Shown here: positions 28,584-36,804 of the stretch, one piece after another | Numbering within the stretch: the stretch's first letter is position 1 | How the letters are laid out: each line of letters starts with the position of its first letter | Assembly (NCBI RefSeq): GCF_030271515.1 | Contig: NZ_JASCXI010000001.1 | Span: 310,001 to 374,000 of the forward strand | Reading direction: 5' to 3' | Source: Erythrobacter oryzae | Lineage (GTDB): Bacteria; Pseudomonadota; Alphaproteobacteria; Sphingomonadales; Sphingomonadaceae | DNA: 64,000 bases | The notes under the pieces: model-generated | Database searches by the model: none | What the model saw: only the letters and a program-made list of their open reading frames with translations | Told to the model about the DNA's origin: nothing | Program-made: the position numbers and the translations under genes

Positions 28584-28614
28584 CTTATCTGGTTTTGACG
28601 CAGACGCTTTCAAG
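28584..28614 (-). promoter_or_regulatory. Sigma-32 (heat-shock) promoter for hsp20
   Basis: On the minus strand CTTGAAA (28614-28608), identical to the sigma-32 -35 consensus, is followed after 15 bp by CCAGATAAG (28592-28584), a reasonable CCCCATNT-type -10 element. The predicted start, near 28577, gives a leader that fits the ROSE element. It overlaps the upstream region of divergent grxC. Confidence 0.6.
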
Positions 28615-28623
28615 AGGGACATG

Positions 28624-28887
28624 ATGGCCGCCCCGCAAATCGACATTTATACAAAATTCGCCTGCCCCTTCTGCGTGCGCGCCAAGCGCCTGCTGTCCGA
28701 GAAGGGCGCGGTCTTCACCGAGCATGACATCACGCTGGGCGGCCCCAAGCGCGAGGAAATGCTCGCCCGTGCGCCGAACGCGATGACGGTGCCGCAGATC
28801 TTCATCGGCGAGACCCACGTGGGCGGGAGCGACGATCTCGCCGCGCTCGAGGCGGCGGGCAAGCTCGACGCGCTGTTGGCAGGATAG
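28624..28887 (+). CDS. grxC: Glutaredoxin 3 (GrxC type)
   Basis: Small thiol-disulfide oxidoreductase using glutathione. 87 residues from the second of two adjacent ATGs; GAGGG is five bases from it but only two from the ATG at 28621. The dithiol active site is C14-P-F-C17 (TKFACPFCVRAK), with the glutathione-binding TVPQIFIG (cis-Pro) and VGGSDDL near the C-terminus. It is divergent from hsp20 and 14 bp upstream of the nitrilase-family gene. Pairing with that hydrolase and a DUF1178 gene recurs in alphaproteobacteria. Confidence 0.95.
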   Translation: MAAPQIDIYTKFACPFCVRAKRLLSEKGAVFTEHDITLGGPKREEMLARAPNAMTVPQIFIGETHVGGSDDLAALEAAGKLDALLAG

Positions 28888-28901
28888 GGGCTGCCGGGCC
28901 G

Positions 28902-29726
28902 ATGCCGAAGATCGCCATCCTCCAGATGACCTCGGGGATCGATCCTGAGGCGAATTTCACGGCGATTGCCGAAGCCGCGCGCGCGGCGGCAGGGGAGGGG
29001 GCAGCGATGCTCTTCACCCCCGAAATGTCGCTGCTGCTCGATCGCAACCGGGCGCGCGCGGCCCCGCATATCGTGGCGCAGGGCGAATCGCCCTTCGTGC
29101 CGCGCTTCGCCGCGCTGGCGGCCGAGACCGGCGTCACCATAGCGCTCGGCTCGATGGCGGTGGCGCACGAGGCGGGAGAGAAGAGCGCCAACCGCTCGAT
29201 GGTCTTTGGGCCCGGCGCACCCGCGCCGATCACCTACGACAAGATCCACATGTTCGACGTCGATCTCGCCACCGGCGAAAGCTGGCGCGAGAGCAATGCC
29301 TATGAGGCGGGGCGCGCGGTGGTGACAGTTGAGGGCACGCCGGTCGGCCGTCTGGGGCTGGCGGTGTGCTACGACATGCGCTTCCCCGCGCTGTGGCGCG
29401 CGCTGGGCGACCGCGCCTGCGATTGCCTCGCCGTGCCCGCCGCCTTCACCCGGCCCACCGGCGCGGCGCACTGGCACGTGATGCTGCGCGCCCGCGCGAT
29501 CGAGGCGCAGGCTTTCGTCGTCGCCGCTGCGCAAGTTGGCGTGCACGAGGACGGGCGCGAGACCTATGGCCACAGCCTCGTGGTCGATCCGTGGGGCGAG
29601 GTGCTGCTCGACATGGGCGGGGAGGAGGCGGGCCTTGCCTTCTGCGACATCGACCTTGCCCGCATCGCCGCCGTGCGCGCGCAGGTTCCGGCTCTTGCCA
29701 ACCGCCGGGAAATCGCCACATCCTGA
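28902..29726 (+). CDS. Carbon-nitrogen hydrolase (Nit1-like, probable deaminated glutathione amidase)
   Basis: Nitrilase-superfamily amidase of the cytoplasm, 274 residues. The catalytic triad is Glu41 (LFTPEMSLLL), Lys114 (TYDKIHMFDVD) and Cys156 (LAVCYDMRFPALWRAL). The KIHMFDVD and CYDMRFP contexts match the Nit1 branch, whose members repair deaminated glutathione; adjacency to glutaredoxin supports a thiol-related role, but the substrate is inferred. It is 14 bp after grxC and 6 bp before the DUF1178 gene, probably one transcript. Confidence 0.9.
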   Translation: MPKIAILQMTSGIDPEANFTAIAEAARAAAGEGAAMLFTPEMSLLLDRNRARAAPHIVAQGESPFVPRFAALAAETGVTIALGSMAVAHEAGEKSANRSMVFGPGAPAPITYDKIHMFDVDLATGESWRESNAYEAGRAVVTVEGTPVGRLGLAVCYDMRFPALWRALGDRACDCLAVPAAFTRPTGAAHWHVMLRARAIEAQAFVVAAAQVGVHEDGRETYGHSLVVDPWGEVLLDMGGEEAGLAFCDIDLARIAAVRAQVPALANRREIATS

Positions 29727-29732
29727 TCTGAC

Positions 29733-30200
29733 ATGATCGTCTTTGACCTTGCTTGCACGGAAGGCCACCGTTTCGAAGGGTGGTTCGGCTCCTCGGGTGA
29801 CTTCGAGGACCAGCGCGCGCGTGGGCTCCTGTGCTGCCCGTCCTGCGGGACGTCCGAGGTGACCAAGGCCCCGATGGCCCCGGCCGTGCCCGCCAAGGGC
29901 AACCAGCGGCAGGAGGTGCTCCCGCCCGAGGCGTCCCGGCCGATGGCCAATACCCCGATGCCGGCCGAGGTGCAGAAGGCGCTCGCCGCGCTCGCCAAGG
30001 CGCAGGCCGAGGCGCTCAAGCACTCCACATGGGTCGGCGACAAGTTCGCCGAGGAAACGCGCAAGATGCACTATGGCGAGCGCGACGAGGCCCCGATCCA
30101 CGGGCAGGCCAGCCTCGCCGAAGCCAAGGCGCTGATCGAGGAGGGCGTGCCCGTCGCGCCACTACCGTTCCCCGTCGCGCCGCCCGAGAAACTCAATTGA
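29733..30200 (+). CDS. DUF1178 family protein
   Basis: 155 residues, function unknown. The N-terminus MIVFDLACTEGHRFEGWFGS and the C-P-S-C pair (residues about 31-35, preceded by another Cys) resemble a small zinc ribbon. The middle is Pro/Ala-rich, and the C-terminal part (KALAALAKAQAEALKHSTWVG, FAEETRKMHYGERDE) is the most conserved portion of the family. Only 6 bp follow the hydrolase gene, so it is probably co-transcribed with grxC and the hydrolase. Confidence 0.9.
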   Translation: MIVFDLACTEGHRFEGWFGSSGDFEDQRARGLLCCPSCGTSEVTKAPMAPAVPAKGNQRQEVLPPEASRPMANTPMPAEVQKALAALAKAQAEALKHSTWVGDKFAEETRKMHYGERDEAPIHGQASLAEAKALIEEGVPVAPLPFPVAPPEKLN

Positions 30201-30233
30201 TTGGTCACGTCCGGCTGCTATTGGAAGCGGCGG

Positions 30234-30310
30234 GACCCCGTAGCTCAGCCGGATAGAGCACCAGATTCCTAATCTGGGGGCCGCGCGTTCGAATCGCGCC
30301 GGGGTCACCA
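30234..30310 (+). tRNA. tRNA-Arg (anticodon CCT)
   Basis: A 77-nt cloverleaf can be folded: acceptor GACCCCG pairs with CGGGGTC, D-arm GCTC/GAGC, anticodon stem CCAGA/TCTGG with loop TTCCTAA giving anticodon CCT, and T-stem GCGCG/CGCGC with loop TTCGAAT. Discriminator A and an encoded CCA follow. It reads AGG codons. The neighbouring MFS gene ends on the base after the CCA, on the opposite strand, and no integrase is nearby. Confidence 0.96.
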
Positions 30311-31522
30311 TCACTCCGCTTGTGCGAGCCTCTGCCAGCGCCGCTCGGCATGGAGCGAGAGAGCCACCACAATACAGCTCGTCGCCAGCAGCAGCGCGCA
30401 GGTTGCACCCCAGCCGCCAATGTCGAACACCGCCGTCCCCGCCGCGCTGCCGACCGCGCCGCCGACGAACATCGTCACGATGTAGCTGGTGGTGAGCCGC
30501 GTGCGGATTTCGGGGGCGAGGGTGAAGAGCGTCATGCGCCCGGTCACGTCCACTGTCGGGCCGACCAGATTGGTGATGAACAGCGGCACCGCGATGCTCC
30601 AGATGCTGAAGCCGAGGGGATAAAACAGCGCGATTCCCGCCAGCTGCACCAGCGCCGCCGCGATCCGCGCACGCCGGGGGCCGACCCGGTCCGCCCAGCG
30701 CCCGAGCCGCGGGGTGGTGAAGACGCTCACCGCCGCGATCCCTGCGAGGTAGCCGACATCATCGGTGCCGTAGCCCATCGCCGGGCCGGTGAGGTGCAGT
30801 GCCAGCGCGAGCCAGCTCGCCGTGAAGATCGCGAAGTTCAGCCCCTGGATCGCGGCCGAGATCCGCATGTCGGGATGCCGCGCGGCGAGGGTGAAGACCG
30901 AGGCTATCAGCGCGCCGTAACTCGCAGGTGGTTGCTTGGGGGCACCGGCTTCGCTCTTCATCGCGACCGGCAGGAAGGCGGTCACCGCGACCATCAGCGC
31001 GAGCGCGCAGACGTAGACCGTGTGCCAGTCGGCCCGCGCGGCGATGATCCCGGCGCTCACGCGCGCGACGAGGATGCCGAAGATCACCGCCGCGGTCAGC
31101 TGCGCCGTCACCGCTCCCAGCCGCTCGGGAGCGACGCGTTTGGAGGCGAAGGCGGGGATCAGATAGGGCGCGATGGTGAAGAAGCCGAGCAGGGTCGATG
31201 CGGCAGTGAAGGCGACGAAGCCGGGCGCAAGCACCATGCCCGCAAGGCACAGCGTCTGCCCCGCCACGAAGACGAGGCACAGCGTCCGGTTGGGGTAGAA
31301 ATCCCCCAGCGGCAGCAGCAGCAGGATGCCGAGCGCCAGCGCCAGCTGGTTCAGCGCCGGCACCAGCCCGATCTCCGCCTCGCCGACCCCGAACCCGCGG
31401 GCGACCTCGCCGATGATCGGGTGGATGTAATAGGCGTTCGCCGTCACCACCGCGATGGTGAGCGCCAGCGCCCGCTCCTGCGTGCGGGTGAGGTAGGCGG
31501 GGGCGGGCGGGGTTTGGGTCAA
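30311..31522 (-). CDS. MFS transporter
   Basis: 403 residues with about 12 membrane helices; predicted proton-driven permease of the inner membrane. The loop LLLPLGDFYPNR between helices 2 and 3 corresponds to the MFS motif A region, and the central cytoplasmic loop (around residue 190) separates two six-helix halves. The likely start is TTG at 31522, overlapping the dehalogenase stop as TTGA; no better start exists without running deep into that gene. The coupling suggests uptake or efflux of the dehalogenase substrate or product, but specificity cannot be read from sequence. Its stop touches the tRNA-Arg 3' end. Confidence 0.85.
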   Translation of the reverse strand: MTQTPPAPAYLTRTQERALALTIAVVTANAYYIHPIIGEVARGFGVGEAEIGLVPALNQLALALGILLLLPLGDFYPNRTLCLVFVAGQTLCLAGMVLAPGFVAFTAASTLLGFFTIAPYLIPAFASKRVAPERLGAVTAQLTAAVIFGILVARVSAGIIAARADWHTVYVCALALMVAVTAFLPVAMKSEAGAPKQPPASYGALIASVFTLAARHPDMRISAAIQGLNFAIFTASWLALALHLTGPAMGYGTDDVGYLAGIAAVSVFTTPRLGRWADRVGPRRARIAAALVQLAGIALFYPLGFSIWSIAVPLFITNLVGPTVDVTGRMTLFTLAPEIRTRLTTSYIVTMFVGGAVGSAAGTAVFDIGGWGATCALLLATSCIVVALSLHAERRWQRLAQAE

Positions 31523-32436
31523 GGCAGGAAACCGGCCTTCCGCGCCATGTCGATCACGCCCTGCGAGAGCGCCTCGGGGTGGTCTTCCTGGCTGAAATGC
31601 CCGCACTTCGCGAGCATCGCATGAGGCTGGCCCTCGGCGCCCCTGATCCGCCCGGTGAGCAGCGGCGCGGCGCGGCCGAGGACCGGATCATCCTCGCCGA
31701 ACAGGGTGAGGAAGGGCTTGTCGAAACCGGCGAGCCCCTCCCACGCGGCGATGTTGTCGGCGACGCCGTCCTTGTCGTCCTCGATCGGCACCAGCTGCGG
31801 AAAGGCGCGCGCGCCCGCCTTGCTGGCCTCGTCGGGGAAGGGGGCGTCATAGGCGACGATCTCTTCGGGGGAGAGCCCGCTCTGGCAGCCGCGATGCATG
31901 ATGCCCCCGATGCGGAATTCGGGCGAGGAGCGGGCGAACTCACGCCACGCGAGGAAGCCTTCCGACGCCTTGCCGCCGCCGGTGGGGAGGAAGGTGTTGC
32001 TGGCGACCACGAAGGCGAAGCGCTTGGGCTCCTGCCCGACGATCCTGAGGCCGAGCAATCCGCCCCAGTCCTGGCAGAACAGCCCGGCCACTTCTGGCAC
32101 CACAGCGTTGCGCCACTGCTTGAGCCAGTCGACGTGGCGCGCATAGGTGTAGAAGCCCTGCGCGTCCGGCTTGTCGCTCTTGCCGAAGCCGATGAGGTCG
32201 GGCGCAAGGCAGCGGAAGCCTGCCGCCACCAGCAGTGGGATCATCTTGCGGTAGAGGTAGGACCACGAAGGCTCGCCGTGGAACAGCAGCAGCGGGGGCG
32301 CGTCCTTCGGCCCCTCGTCGAGATAATGCATCCGCGCGGTCAGCCTCTCGCCGAGGTCTATGGTCAGCCAGTTCTCCGCGAAGGGATAGTCGGGCAGGCT
32401 CTCGAAACGGGCGGGGTTGTGGGCGATGATCTGCAT
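31519..32436 (-). CDS. dhaA: Haloalkane dehalogenase
   Basis: Alpha/beta hydrolase that replaces halogen by hydroxyl in haloalkanes. 305 residues from the ATG at 32436. HGEPSW (53-58) gives the oxyanion/halide region, the nucleophile is Asp123 in FCQDWGGLLGL with Trp124 as a halide ligand, the acid is Asp250 (LFGEDDPV) and the base is His280 (AKCGHFSQED). The acid position and HGEPSWSYLYRKMIP fit subfamily I (DhlA/DhmA type). It is coupled to the MFS gene and divergent from an acyl-CoA dehydrogenase. The gene symbol is generic; the natural substrate is unknown. Confidence 0.88.
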   Translation of the reverse strand: MQIIAHNPARFESLPDYPFAENWLTIDLGERLTARMHYLDEGPKDAPPLLLFHGEPSWSYLYRKMIPLLVAAGFRCLAPDLIGFGKSDKPDAQGFYTYARHVDWLKQWRNAVVPEVAGLFCQDWGGLLGLRIVGQEPKRFAFVVASNTFLPTGGGKASEGFLAWREFARSSPEFRIGGIMHRGCQSGLSPEEIVAYDAPFPDEASKAGARAFPQLVPIEDDKDGVADNIAAWEGLAGFDKPFLTLFGEDDPVLGRAAPLLTGRIRGAEGQPHAMLAKCGHFSQEDHPEALSQGVIDMARKAGFLP

Positions 32437-32498
32437 GGGCGCTCTCCCTCTTGCGGTTAGTCGGTAGCAGATCGAAACCGGATTGCCAGAGCAAGCGT

Positions 32499-32510
32499 CT
32501 TTCGCGAAAG
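32499..32510. repeat. 12-bp perfect palindrome in the divergent dehalogenase/dehydrogenase promoter region
   Basis: CTTTCGCGAAAG is a perfect inverted repeat in the 144 bp between the two divergent starts, 63 bp from one and 71 bp from the other. It could be an operator shared by both units; no regulator gene is adjacent. Confidence 0.35.
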
Positions 32511-32580
32511 CACCCAAATTCGTGAGGTGGACTTGAGGGGTGCGAGCGGGCAATCCCCGGCGCCACAAGGAGACTGACCC

Positions 32581-33750
32581 GTGCCGCAATCCGCCCATGA
32601 ACCCGAGGAACTCGCCGAAATCCGCCGCGCGGTGCGTGCGCTGTGCGAGGGTTTTCCGGGGGAATACTGGCGCGCGAAGGATGCTGTACGCGAATACCCG
32701 GCAGAGTTCGTCGACGCGCTGACCAAGGCGGGCTTTCTCGCCGCGCTGATCCCGACCGAGCACGGCGGCAGCGGCCTCAGCCTCGAGGCGGCCTGTGTGA
32801 TCATGGAGGAAATCCAGGCAAGCGGGTGCAACGGTTCGTCCGCCCACGCGCAGATGTACATCATGAATACCCTGCTGCGTTACGGTTCGCCCGAGCAGAA
32901 GGCGGCCTATCTGCCGCGCATCGCCAGCGGCGAGTTGCGCTTGCAGGCCTTCGGGGTGAGCGAGCCCACCAGCGGCACCGACACCTTGAGTCTCAAGACC
33001 CGCGCCGTGCGCGACGGCGACCACTATGTCATCAACGGCCAGAAGATCTGGACCAGCCGCGCCGAACATTCCGACCTCATGCTGCTCCTTGCCCGCACCA
33101 CCCCGCGCGAGGAAGCGGCGAGCAAGACCGAGGGGCTCTCGATCTTCCTCGTCGACATGCAGGCGGCACTCCAGAGCGGCATGACGGTCAAGCCGATCCG
33201 CACGATGATGAACCACTCGTCCTGCGAGGTGTTCTTCGACGATCTGCGCATCCCGGCATCCGCGCTGGTGGGCGAGGAGGGGAAGGGCTTCCGCTACATT
33301 CTCTCAGGGATGAACGCCGAGCGCATCCTGATCGCCGCCGAATGCATCGGCGATGCAAAGTGGTTCATCGAAAAGGCGACCGGCTACGCGAAGGACCGGA
33401 GTGTCTTCGCCCGGCCCATCGGCCAGAATCAGGGCGTCCAGTTCCCGATCGCGCGCTGCTATGCCCAGATGCGCGCCGCCGAGCTCATGGTCCACCACGC
33501 CGCGCGGGTCTATGACGAGGGCGGCAATCCGGGGGAGGAGGCCAACATGGCCAAGCTCCTTGCCTCCGAAGCCAGCTGGGCGGCGGCCGACATGTGCGTC
33601 CAGACCTTCGGCGGTTTCGGCTTTGCCGAGGAATACGACGTCGAGCGCAAGTTCCGCGAGGCGCGGCTCTACACGGTCGCGCCGATCTCGACCAACCTCA
33701 TCCTCTCCTACCTCGCCGAGCACGTGCTGGGCCTGCCCCGGTCTTACTGA
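32581..33750 (+). CDS. Acyl-CoA dehydrogenase family protein
   Basis: FAD enzyme introducing a trans-2 double bond into an acyl-CoA, 389 residues. The start is GTG at 32581 with AAGGAG eight bases upstream. Motifs: FGVSEPTSGTDTLSLKT, YVINGQKIWTS, and QTFGGFGFAEEYDVERKFREARL. The usual C-terminal YEGT catalytic Glu is absent (the segment reads TVAPISTN). Glu247 in GMNAERILIAAECIG sits where isovaleryl-CoA and long-chain dehydrogenases place their base, so a branched or long acyl substrate is likely. Divergent from the dehalogenase. Confidence 0.9.
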   Translation: MPQSAHEPEELAEIRRAVRALCEGFPGEYWRAKDAVREYPAEFVDALTKAGFLAALIPTEHGGSGLSLEAACVIMEEIQASGCNGSSAHAQMYIMNTLLRYGSPEQKAAYLPRIASGELRLQAFGVSEPTSGTDTLSLKTRAVRDGDHYVINGQKIWTSRAEHSDLMLLLARTTPREEAASKTEGLSIFLVDMQAALQSGMTVKPIRTMMNHSSCEVFFDDLRIPASALVGEEGKGFRYILSGMNAERILIAAECIGDAKWFIEKATGYAKDRSVFARPIGQNQGVQFPIARCYAQMRAAELMVHHAARVYDEGGNPGEEANMAKLLASEASWAAADMCVQTFGGFGFAEEYDVERKFREARLYTVAPISTNLILSYLAEHVLGLPRSY

Positions 33751-33882
33751 AATCGCGACGATGCTCACCGGTTTATTGCGCATTGCAGCGCATTCCCCTT
33801 GCGGCGCGGGGCCAAGTGTGATTCTGTGAACCTGACGTTGCGCGCGGGATTGCGCAGCGAGGGGGACTCGGGTTTTTCCGAC

Positions 33883-34185
33883 ATGCGCAAACCGGTGAAG
33901 GAAAGCAGGCTGAAGCGGGTCGTGGCGCTGGTCGCGCTGCTGCTGATCGGAGGCTTTGCCGTCGCCGGCCCGACTGGGCTGCTGGCATGGAGCGAGAACG
34001 CCTCCGCACTCGAAGCCCGCAAGGCCGAGATCGCCAAGCTTACCGAAAAGCGCGATGGCCTGCGCAACCGCGTGATGCTGCTCGATCCCGACGCGGCCGA
34101 TCCCGATCTCGCCAGCGAACTGGTGCGCGACCAGCTCGGCGTGATGCGCGAGGACGAGGTCGTGATCACGCTCGACGACGAGTAA
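33883..34185 (+). CDS. ftsB: FtsB/DivIC-type septum formation initiator
   Basis: 100 residues from the ATG at 33883: short basic cytoplasmic N-terminus (MRKPVKESRLKR), one membrane helix (about 14-35), a coiled coil (ALEARKAEIAKLTEKRDGLRNRV) and a C-terminal LASELVRDQLGVMREDEVVI. This is the bitopic layout of FtsB, which bridges FtsL and FtsQ at the division site. No strong ribosome-binding site is seen at this ATG; an upstream GTG or TTG start is possible. It lies just upstream of pdhA, a common alphaproteobacterial position. Confidence 0.88.
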   Translation: MRKPVKESRLKRVVALVALLLIGGFAVAGPTGLLAWSENASALEARKAEIAKLTEKRDGLRNRVMLLDPDAADPDLASELVRDQLGVMREDEVVITLDDE

Positions 34186-34251
34186 GCGCGCCGCAATTTG
34201 CCGATTGCCCTGATTTCGTATGCGCGTGCGATTTTCTGCAACGCCTTGCCG

Positions 34252-34281
34252 TTGCGTCACCCCCGCTAGCCTGCCTATAGA
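34252..34281 (+). promoter_or_regulatory. Candidate promoter for pdhA-pdhB
   Basis: TTGCGT (34252-34257) and TATAGA (34276-34281) are spaced by 18 bp, about 60 bp upstream of the pdhA start, in the 156 bp gap after ftsB. Confidence 0.45.
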
Positions 34282-34341
34282 GCAAGGCATTGGACGGCGT
34301 TTCTCCTCCCCATGAGCGCGCCACAGTGAGGGATACTGGTC

Positions 34342-35409
34342 TTGGCGAAAAAGCCCGCAAAAGGGTCCGCAACTGCTGCGGACGATGCCGATTTCATTCT
34401 GCATTCGCTGCAGGAGGCCTTCGAGGCGAACAAGCGCTACGCCGCTTCCGAAGCCGAGATGCTCGAATTCTACCGCCAGATGCTGCTCATCCGCCGTTTC
34501 GAGGAAAAGGCGGGGCAGCTTTATGGTCTCGGCCTGATCGGCGGGTTCTGCCACCTCTATATCGGGCAGGAAGCGGTCGCGATCGGCTTGCAGTCGGCGC
34601 TCGACAATGACCGCGACAGCGTCATCACCGGCTACCGCGACCACGGCCACATGCTCGCCTACGGGATCGATCCCAAGGTGATCATGGCCGAGCTGACCGG
34701 CCGCGAGGCCGGGATCTCGAAGGGCAAGGGCGGGTCGATGCACATGTTCTCGACCGAGCACAAATTCTACGGCGGGCACGGCATCGTCGGCGCGCAGGTG
34801 GCGCTGGGCGGTGGCCTTGCGCTCGCGCACCAGTACAACGAGGACGGCGGGCTGTGCCTTGCCTATTTCGGCGACGGCGCGGCCAACCAGGGCCAGGTCT
34901 ACGAGACCTTCAACATGGCCGCCCTGTGGAAGCTGCCGATCGTCTTCGTGATCGAGAACAACGGCTATGCGATGGGCACGGCCGTGCGGCGCGGCTCGGC
35001 CGAGACCGAGTTCTACCGCCGCGGCACCGCCTTCCGCATCCCCGGCATGAAGGTCAACGGCATGGACGTGCTCGAAGTGCGCGCCGCCGCCGAAGTCGCT
35101 TTCGCCCATGTCCGCGCCGGCAAGGGACCGGTGCTGATGGAGTGCAACACCTACCGCTACCGCGGCCATTCCATGTCCGACCCCGCCAAGTACCGCACCC
35201 GCGAGGAAGTGCAGGAACAGCGCGATCACCATGACCCGATCGAAGGTCTGAAGAAGACCCTGATCGCAGGCGGCAAGACCGAGGAGGATCTGAAGGCGAT
35301 CGACAAGGCGATCCGCGCCGATGTCGCTGCCGCAGCCGATTTCGCCGAAACCTCGCCCGAACCGGCGCCGGGCGAACTCTACACCGATGTTCTCGTGGAG
35401 GAGTATTGA
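34342..35409 (+). CDS. pdhA: Pyruvate dehydrogenase E1 component, alpha subunit
   Basis: Thiamine-diphosphate subunit of the pyruvate dehydrogenase complex, which makes acetyl-CoA. 355 residues. The start is TTG at 34342 with GAGGGA eight bases upstream. The TPP motif is FGDGAANQGQVYETFNMAALWKLPIVFVIENN-like, centred near residue 180; IGGFCHLYIGQEAVAIG and the phosphorylation-loop-like YRYRGHSMSDPAKYRTREEV are also present. pdhB follows 3 bp downstream; the E2 and E3 genes are not in the window. Confidence 0.96.
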   Translation: MAKKPAKGSATAADDADFILHSLQEAFEANKRYAASEAEMLEFYRQMLLIRRFEEKAGQLYGLGLIGGFCHLYIGQEAVAIGLQSALDNDRDSVITGYRDHGHMLAYGIDPKVIMAELTGREAGISKGKGGSMHMFSTEHKFYGGHGIVGAQVALGGGLALAHQYNEDGGLCLAYFGDGAANQGQVYETFNMAALWKLPIVFVIENNGYAMGTAVRRGSAETEFYRRGTAFRIPGMKVNGMDVLEVRAAAEVAFAHVRAGKGPVLMECNTYRYRGHSMSDPAKYRTREEVQEQRDHHDPIEGLKKTLIAGGKTEEDLKAIDKAIRADVAAAADFAETSPEPAPGELYTDVLVEEY

Positions 35410-35412
35410 GCC

Positions 35413-36777
35413 ATGGGGATCGAACTGAAGATGCCGGCCCTCTCGCCGACGATGGAGCAGGGCACGCTCGCCAAGTGGCTGAAGCAGGAAGGCGACCGGA
35501 TCGAACCGGGCGACATCATCGCCGAGATCGAGACCGACAAGGCGACGATGGAGTTCGAGGCGATCGATGAAGGCGTGCTCGAGAAGATCCTTGTGCCTGC
35601 CGGGACCGAGGACGTGGCCGTCGGCGCGGTGATCGCGCTGATCGCGGGGGAAGGGGAGGCGGCTGCGCCTTCGCCCGCTCCTGCTGCCGAGCCTGCTCCT
35701 GCGGCGACGCCCGCTCCGGCCCCGGCACCCAAGGCCGAGAAGCCCGCTGCGGCTGCCCCTGCCGCCGATCCGGCCATTCCCGCCGGCACCCAGCTCGTCA
35801 GCATCACCGTGCGCGAGGCGCTGCGCGATGCGATGGCCGAGGAAATGCGCCGCGACCGCCGCGTCTTCGTGATGGGTGAGGAAGTCGCCGAGTATCAGGG
35901 CGCCTACAAGGTCACGCAGGGCCTGCTCGACGAGTTCGGGCCGAAGCGCGTCATCGACACGCCGATCACCGAATACGGCTTTGCCGGCATCGGCACCGGC
36001 GCGGCGATGGGGGGCCTGCGTCCGATCGTCGAGTTCATGACCTTCAACTTCGCGATGCAGGCGATCGACCACATCATCAACTCGGCCGCCAAGACCAATT
36101 ACATGTCGGGCGGCCAGATGCGCTGCCCGATCGTCTTCCGCGGGCCCAACGGCGCGGCGAGCCGCGTCGGTGCGCAGCACTCGCAGAACTACGGGCCGTG
36201 GTATGCCAGCGTGCCCGGCCTGATCGTCATCGCGCCCTATGATGCGGCCGATGCCAAGGGCCTGATGAAGGCCGCGATCCGCTGCGAGGATCCGGTCGTG
36301 TTCCTCGAGAACGAGCTTGTCTATGGCCGCAGCTTCGACGTGCCCGATGTCGAGGATTATGTCCTGCCGATCGGCAAGGCGCGGGTTGTGCGCGAGGGCA
36401 AGGACGTCACCATCGTCACCTACTCGATCGGCGTCGGCCTCGCGCTCGAAGCGGCGAACACGCTGGCGGGCGAGGGGATCGATGCCGAGGTGATCGACCT
36501 TCGCACCCTGCGCCCGCTCGACAAGGACACCGTCCTGAAGAGCCTCGCCAAGACCAACCGGCTGATCGTGGCCGAAGAGGGCTGGCCGGTCTGCTCGATC
36601 GCGTCCGAGATCGTCGCGATCTGCATGGAGGAGGGCTTCGACCACCTCGATGCGCCGGTGCTGCGGGTGTGCAACGAGGACGTGCCGCTGCCCTATGCCG
36701 CCAATCTCGAAAGGCTCGCGCTGATCGATGCCGCGCGCATCGCCGAGGGCGCGCGCAAGGTGTGCTACAAGAAGTAG
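35413..36777 (+). CDS. pdhB: Pyruvate dehydrogenase E1 beta subunit with N-terminal lipoyl domain
   Basis: 454 residues. Residues 1-78 form a biotinyl/lipoyl domain with the lipoylated Lys43 in [12 protein letters not shown], joined by an Ala/Pro linker (about 80-115) to the transketolase-like E1-beta domain (from about 125: [52 protein letters not shown]). A lipoyl domain on E1-beta is a known alphaproteobacterial arrangement. Starts 3 bp after the pdhA stop. lipA at 48.6 kb would provide the lipoyl group. A GC-rich hairpin begins at the stop codon. Confidence 0.96.
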   Translation: MGIELKMPALSPTMEQGTLAKWLKQEGDRIEPGDIIAEIETDKATMEFEAIDEGVLEKILVPAGTEDVAVGAVIALIAGEGEAAAPSPAPAAEPAPAATPAPAPAPKAEKPAAAAPAADPAIPAGTQLVSITVREALRDAMAEEMRRDRRVFVMGEEVAEYQGAYKVTQGLLDEFGPKRVIDTPITEYGFAGIGTGAAMGGLRPIVEFMTFNFAMQAIDHIINSAAKTNYMSGGQMRCPIVFRGPNGAASRVGAQHSQNYGPWYASVPGLIVIAPYDAADAKGLMKAAIRCEDPVVFLENELVYGRSFDVPDVEDYVLPIGKARVVREGKDVTIVTYSIGVGLALEAANTLAGEGIDAEVIDLRTLRPLDKDTVLKSLAKTNRLIVAEEGWPVCSIASEIVAICMEEGFDHLDAPVLRVCNEDVPLPYAANLERLALIDAARIAEGARKVCYKK

Positions 36778-36797
36778 GGCGGCGTCCGGCGCCGCCC
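36777..36797. terminator. GC hairpin between convergent pdhB and Tad genes
   Basis: A perfect 8-bp stem GGGCGGCG/CGCCGCCC with a 5-nt loop begins at the last base of the pdhB stop and fills the 27 bp gap to the convergent Tad gene. No T tract follows on either strand, so it is at best a weak or Rho-assisted terminator, possibly serving both directions. Confidence 0.4.
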
Positions 36798-36804
36798 GAC
36801 CGGA

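Noticed and set aside
33304-36645. Minus-strand open frame of about 1,100 codons opposite the acyl-CoA dehydrogenase, ftsB, pdhA and pdhB
   Set aside because: The plus-strand genes are unambiguous; the antisense frame has His/Arg/Asp-rich low-complexity composition and no ribosome-binding site.
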